From Bradyrhizobium sp. LMTR 3 (GTDB lineage Bacteria > Pseudomonadota > Alphaproteobacteria > Rhizobiales > Xanthobacteraceae), in NCBI RefSeq assembly GCF_001693485.1, contig NZ_MAXC01000023.1, positions 372,001 to 436,000 of the forward strand: a stretch of 64,000 bases of DNA. Reading direction: 5' to 3'. The notes under the pieces were generated by a model. That model was not told the origin of the DNA and did not search any database. It saw only the letters and a list, made by a program, of their open reading frames with translations. This document shows positions 61,711 through 64,000 of the stretch, piece by piece (position 1 is the first letter of the stretch; each line of letters starts with the position of its first letter). A program made the translations under genes and the position numbers.

Positions 61711-61821
61711 GAATTCTGCACGCCCAGTTAGTAATGGCCTGATCCGCTTCCTGCACATGGCTGGGAATCAATGCGTGCGTGGGCTTTAGGATTGGCCCTC
61801 AAACTGGTACAAAGGTCCGAT

Positions 61822-62307
61822 ATGAGCCTGACAAAGCCGACATTTCCTGCGCCCGACCATGATCACGGCCGCTGCACTGCGGAAGCGATCGCGCATGCCG
61901 AACAGGTTTGCGCGCGGCGGGCGCAGAAATTTACCCCGATCCGGCGTCAGGTGCTGCAGGCGCTACTGTCGAGCCACCGCCCGCTCGGGGCCTATGAGGT
62001 GATCGACGAACTCGCCAAATCGATGCCGCGGCCGGCGCCGATCACGGTCTACCGCGCGCTCGATTTCCTGATGGAAAACGGCCTCGTCCACCGCATCGAG
62101 AGCCGCAATGCGTTCCTTGCCTGCGCGCATGATCATGACGAGACCTCGATGGTGGCGTTTTTGATCTGCGAGCTCTGCGGTTCGGTCGGCGAAATCCCCG
62201 CAGCCCCCGTGGCGCAAAGCCTCAATGCGGCGGCGCGCGCCTCCGGATTCGCGCCAAAGCTCTCCGTCGTCGAGATCGCCGGCATCTGCGCGCATTGCCA
62301 GAAATAA
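61822..62307 (+). CDS. zur: Fur-family zinc-uptake regulator (Zur)
   Basis: A 161-residue Fur-family repressor. The DNA-binding half has TPIRRQVLQALLSSHRPLGA and ITVYRALDFLMENGLVHRI. Cys116-x2-Cys119 and Cys156-x2-Cys159 form the structural zinc site, and the CAHDHDETSM His/Asp-rich stretch matches the regulatory site of Zur rather than Fur. ATG 61822 with AAAGGTC upstream is used; a longer frame starts at 61771. It likely represses zinc-uptake genes when zinc is plentiful; no such genes are nearby. Confidence 0.9.
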   Translation: MSLTKPTFPAPDHDHGRCTAEAIAHAEQVCARRAQKFTPIRRQVLQALLSSHRPLGAYEVIDELAKSMPRPAPITVYRALDFLMENGLVHRIESRNAFLACAHDHDETSMVAFLICELCGSVGEIPAAPVAQSLNAAARASGFAPKLSVVEIAGICAHCQK

Positions 62308-62343
62308 CGAGAACACGGCGCGCCAAGCCGGCCACGAGGATTA

Positions 62344-63282
62344 ATGTCGTCCAAGCCAGCAGAACCTTCCGCCGGGCGTGCGCTCACCCCGGGCGCCATC
62401 GCCTTGATGCTGATGTTGTGCCTGAGCTGGGGTTTCAACCAGATTGCGGTGAAGCTAACGCTGCCCGATGTGCCGCCGATGCTGCAGGCCTTGATCCGCT
62501 CGGCCGGCGCGTTGCCGGTGATGCTGCTGGCCGGTTGGCTGCGCGGCGTGAAATTCTTCGAGCGTGACGGCTCGTTCCGTCCCGGCCTGCTGGCGGGCAC
62601 GTTGTTCGGTATCGAATTCGTGCTGATCTTCAGCGGGCTGGTGTTCACATCGGCGTCGCGCGCCGCCGTGTTCCTGTACACCGCACCGTTCTTCGTCGCG
62701 CTCGGCTCCTACCAGTTTCTCGGCGAGCGCCTGAGCATGATGCAATGGGGCGGGCTGGGCCTCAGCTTCGCCGGTGTCGCGCTGGCAATCGGCGTGCCGC
62801 AGGCAAATGTCGACGCAAAAGTGTTGCTGGGCGACCTGCTTGTGGTCGGCGGCGGCGCGCTGTGGGGCGCGACCACGCTGATCGCCAAGGGCACGAAACT
62901 TCGTAACGCGGCGCCGGAAAAGGCGCTCGGCTATCAGGTCGCCGTATCGATCCCGATCCTGGGCTGCGCATCCCTGCTGTTCGGCGAAAAGATCACCCAC
63001 ATGCCAGGCGCGCTGTCGATCTCGCTGTTGGCTTATCAGGCGATCTGGGTGGTGGGCTGCACCTTCGTGCTGTGGTTCGCGCTGGTGAAGACCTATTCAG
63101 CCAGCAAACTGTCGTCGTTCACCTTCGTCACGCCATTGTTCGGCGTCGTCGCCGCCTATTTCATCCTGCACGATACGCTGACCATTGCCTTCGGTGTTGC
63201 AGCGCTGCTTGTCATCGCCGGGCTCTATCTCGTCAACAAGCCGGACCCGAAGGTGGTGCCGGATCCGAACGTGCCGGCATAG
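62344..63282 (+). CDS. EamA/DMT-family transporter
   Basis: A 312-residue drug/metabolite-type permease with ten helices and two EamA repeats (ALMLMLCLSWGFNQIAVKLT; LLVVGGGALWGATTLIAKGT). It probably exports or imports a small metabolite. It lies 36 bases after zur on the same strand and may be co-transcribed, but a zinc link is not implied by the family. Confidence 0.9.
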   Translation: MSSKPAEPSAGRALTPGAIALMLMLCLSWGFNQIAVKLTLPDVPPMLQALIRSAGALPVMLLAGWLRGVKFFERDGSFRPGLLAGTLFGIEFVLIFSGLVFTSASRAAVFLYTAPFFVALGSYQFLGERLSMMQWGGLGLSFAGVALAIGVPQANVDAKVLLGDLLVVGGGALWGATTLIAKGTKLRNAAPEKALGYQVAVSIPILGCASLLFGEKITHMPGALSISLLAYQAIWVVGCTFVLWFALVKTYSASKLSSFTFVTPLFGVVAAYFILHDTLTIAFGVAALLVIAGLYLVNKPDPKVVPDPNVPA

Positions 63283-63314
63283 GCGTCCGTTGCGATCCAT
63301 CCTTCCAGCGCGCC

Positions 63315-63394
63315 GTCATTTCGGGGCGATGCGAAGCATCGAACCCGGAATCTCGAGATTCCGGGTCTGGTCCTTCGGACCATCCCGGAATGAC
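63315..63394. repeat. Palindromic intergenic repeat, family C (copy 2)
   Basis: GTCATTTCGGGGCGA to CATCCCGGAATGAC with central CCCGGAATCTC and GAGATTCCGGG arms. Same design as the copy at 8982-9061. Confidence 0.85.
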
Positions 63395-63408
63395 GGCGAG
63401 AACAAAGA

Positions 63409-64000
63409 TTATCCCGTCTCGATCGGCAGCGACCCATCCTTGGCCCATTCGCCCATCGAGCCATCGTAAAGCGTGAGGTTGTCGTAACCGAGCTGGTAGA
63501 GCAGGAACAGGTCGATCGTGGCCGAAATGCCGCCGCCGCAGTAGGCGACGACGCGCTTGTCCTTCGTGATGCCCTGCGCGTTGAACTTGGCTTCGGCTTC
63601 CGCAAGCGGCACGAACACCTTGGTCTTCGGGTCGAGCAGTGTGGCCGCCGACACGTTGCAACTGCCGGGAACGCGGCCGGGCCGGCCATAGCGGCTGGGC
63701 TCGAGGCCTTTGTGAAATTGCGGGCCGAGCGCGTTGACGATGGCGGTGCCTCGCTCGGACGTAGCGGCAAGCGTTTCGTGCTTGTCGACGAAGAAACCTG
63801 GCCTCGGGTTGGCCGTGAATGTTGCCGGCTCGTATCCCTTCGCCGGCCCGGTTTCGAGCGGGCGTCCCTCGAACTTCCATTTGTCGAGACCGCCATCGAG
63901 CACCGCGACGTTCTCGAAGCCGAGCGATCTGAGCATCCACCAGAACCGCGTTGCCCACATCGGCGTGCCGATGCTGTACAGCACGACCCGGCTTTGATTT
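63409..64000 (-). CDS. Rhodanese-type sulfurtransferase, N-terminal part cut by window edge
   Basis: A two-domain thiosulfate/3-mercaptopyruvate sulfurtransferase, open to the right edge (about 197 residues seen). The first domain end reads YSIGTPMWATRFWWMLRSLG and the linker DGGLDKWKFEGRPLETGPAK. The active-site loop CGGGISA in VVAYCGGGISATIDL gives the catalytic Cys with an unusual GGGIS in place of the common CR.GxR/T loop. It transfers sulfur from thiosulfate or a similar donor to an acceptor such as cyanide or thiols. A complete protein would be about 280 residues. Confidence 0.9.
   Translation of the reverse strand, partial: NQSRVVLYSIGTPMWATRFWWMLRSLGFENVAVLDGGLDKWKFEGRPLETGPAKGYEPATFTANPRPGFFVDKHETLAATSERGTAIVNALGPQFHKGLEPSRYGRPGRVPGSCNVSAATLLDPKTKVFVPLAEAEAKFNAQGITKDKRVVAYCGGGISATIDLFLLYQLGYDNLTLYDGSMGEWAKDGSLPIETG

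Overview
The window is a stretch of high-GC alphaproteobacterial chromosome, most likely Bradyrhizobium or a close relative. The evidence is the RegS/RegR redox pair next to a fixNOQP-type cbb3 oxidase, an MmcB repair protein, a Zur/Fur regulator, protocatechuate genes with 3-oxoadipyl-CoA thiolase, and many palindromic intergenic repeats of the kind common in Bradyrhizobium genomes. I see no rRNA, tRNA, CRISPR array, transposase or phage gene. Both edges cut a gene: an HWE sensor kinase on the left and a rhodanese-type sulfurtransferase on the right.

Layout. 1-9.8 kb: metabolic genes (SDR oxidoreductase, cupin, cytochrome P450, luciferase-like monooxygenase, PHB-depolymerase-like esterase, MBL hydrolase, RMD1-family membrane protein, MmcB). 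9.8-18.9 kb: a SulP transporter, then regS-regR facing away from fixNOQP, a small membrane gene, a DUF2189 gene and ccoS. A perfect TTGAT-N4-ATCAA FixK/FNR box lies in front of fixN. 19-22.2 kb: an ABC-2 exporter pair and an intracellular PHA depolymerase. 22.4-29.1 kb: a YgjP-like metalloprotease, PBP1A, a DUF1330 protein and two tandem orphan ABC substrate-binding proteins. 29.3-34.3 kb: Ogt methyltransferase, a micro-operon of three tiny proteins (two Cys-rich), an orphan receiver, and a PAS histidine kinase coupled to a FixJ-like regulator. 34.5-42 kb: glnD, an OsmC protein, a polytopic membrane protein, and mutS coupled to a small membrane protein.

42.2-54.6 kb is the most coherent block. 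It holds pcaF, pcaH, pcaG, a LysR regulator, a catabolic-type quinate/shikimate dehydrogenase, a complete branched-chain-type ABC importer, a Gfo/Idh/MocA dehydrogenase, and a 3-dehydroshikimate dehydratase fused to an HPPD-like domain (QuiC1 type). The transporter, dehydrogenase and dehydratase genes are linked by ATGA stop/start overlaps. Read as a pathway: import a hydroaromatic acid (shikimate fits best), oxidise it to 3-dehydroshikimate, dehydrate that to protocatechuate, and cleave the ring with PcaGH.

54.7-64 kb: a CPA2 antiporter fused to two universal-stress domains, an ArsR-AHSA1 pair with a near-perfect operator palindrome, a GyrI-like protein, a marR-emrA-emrB efflux operon, zur, an EamA transporter and the cut sulfurtransferase. 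Several palindromic repeat families, with multiple copies, sit in the gaps; some overlap coding ends, and one supplies residues of a C-terminal tail.
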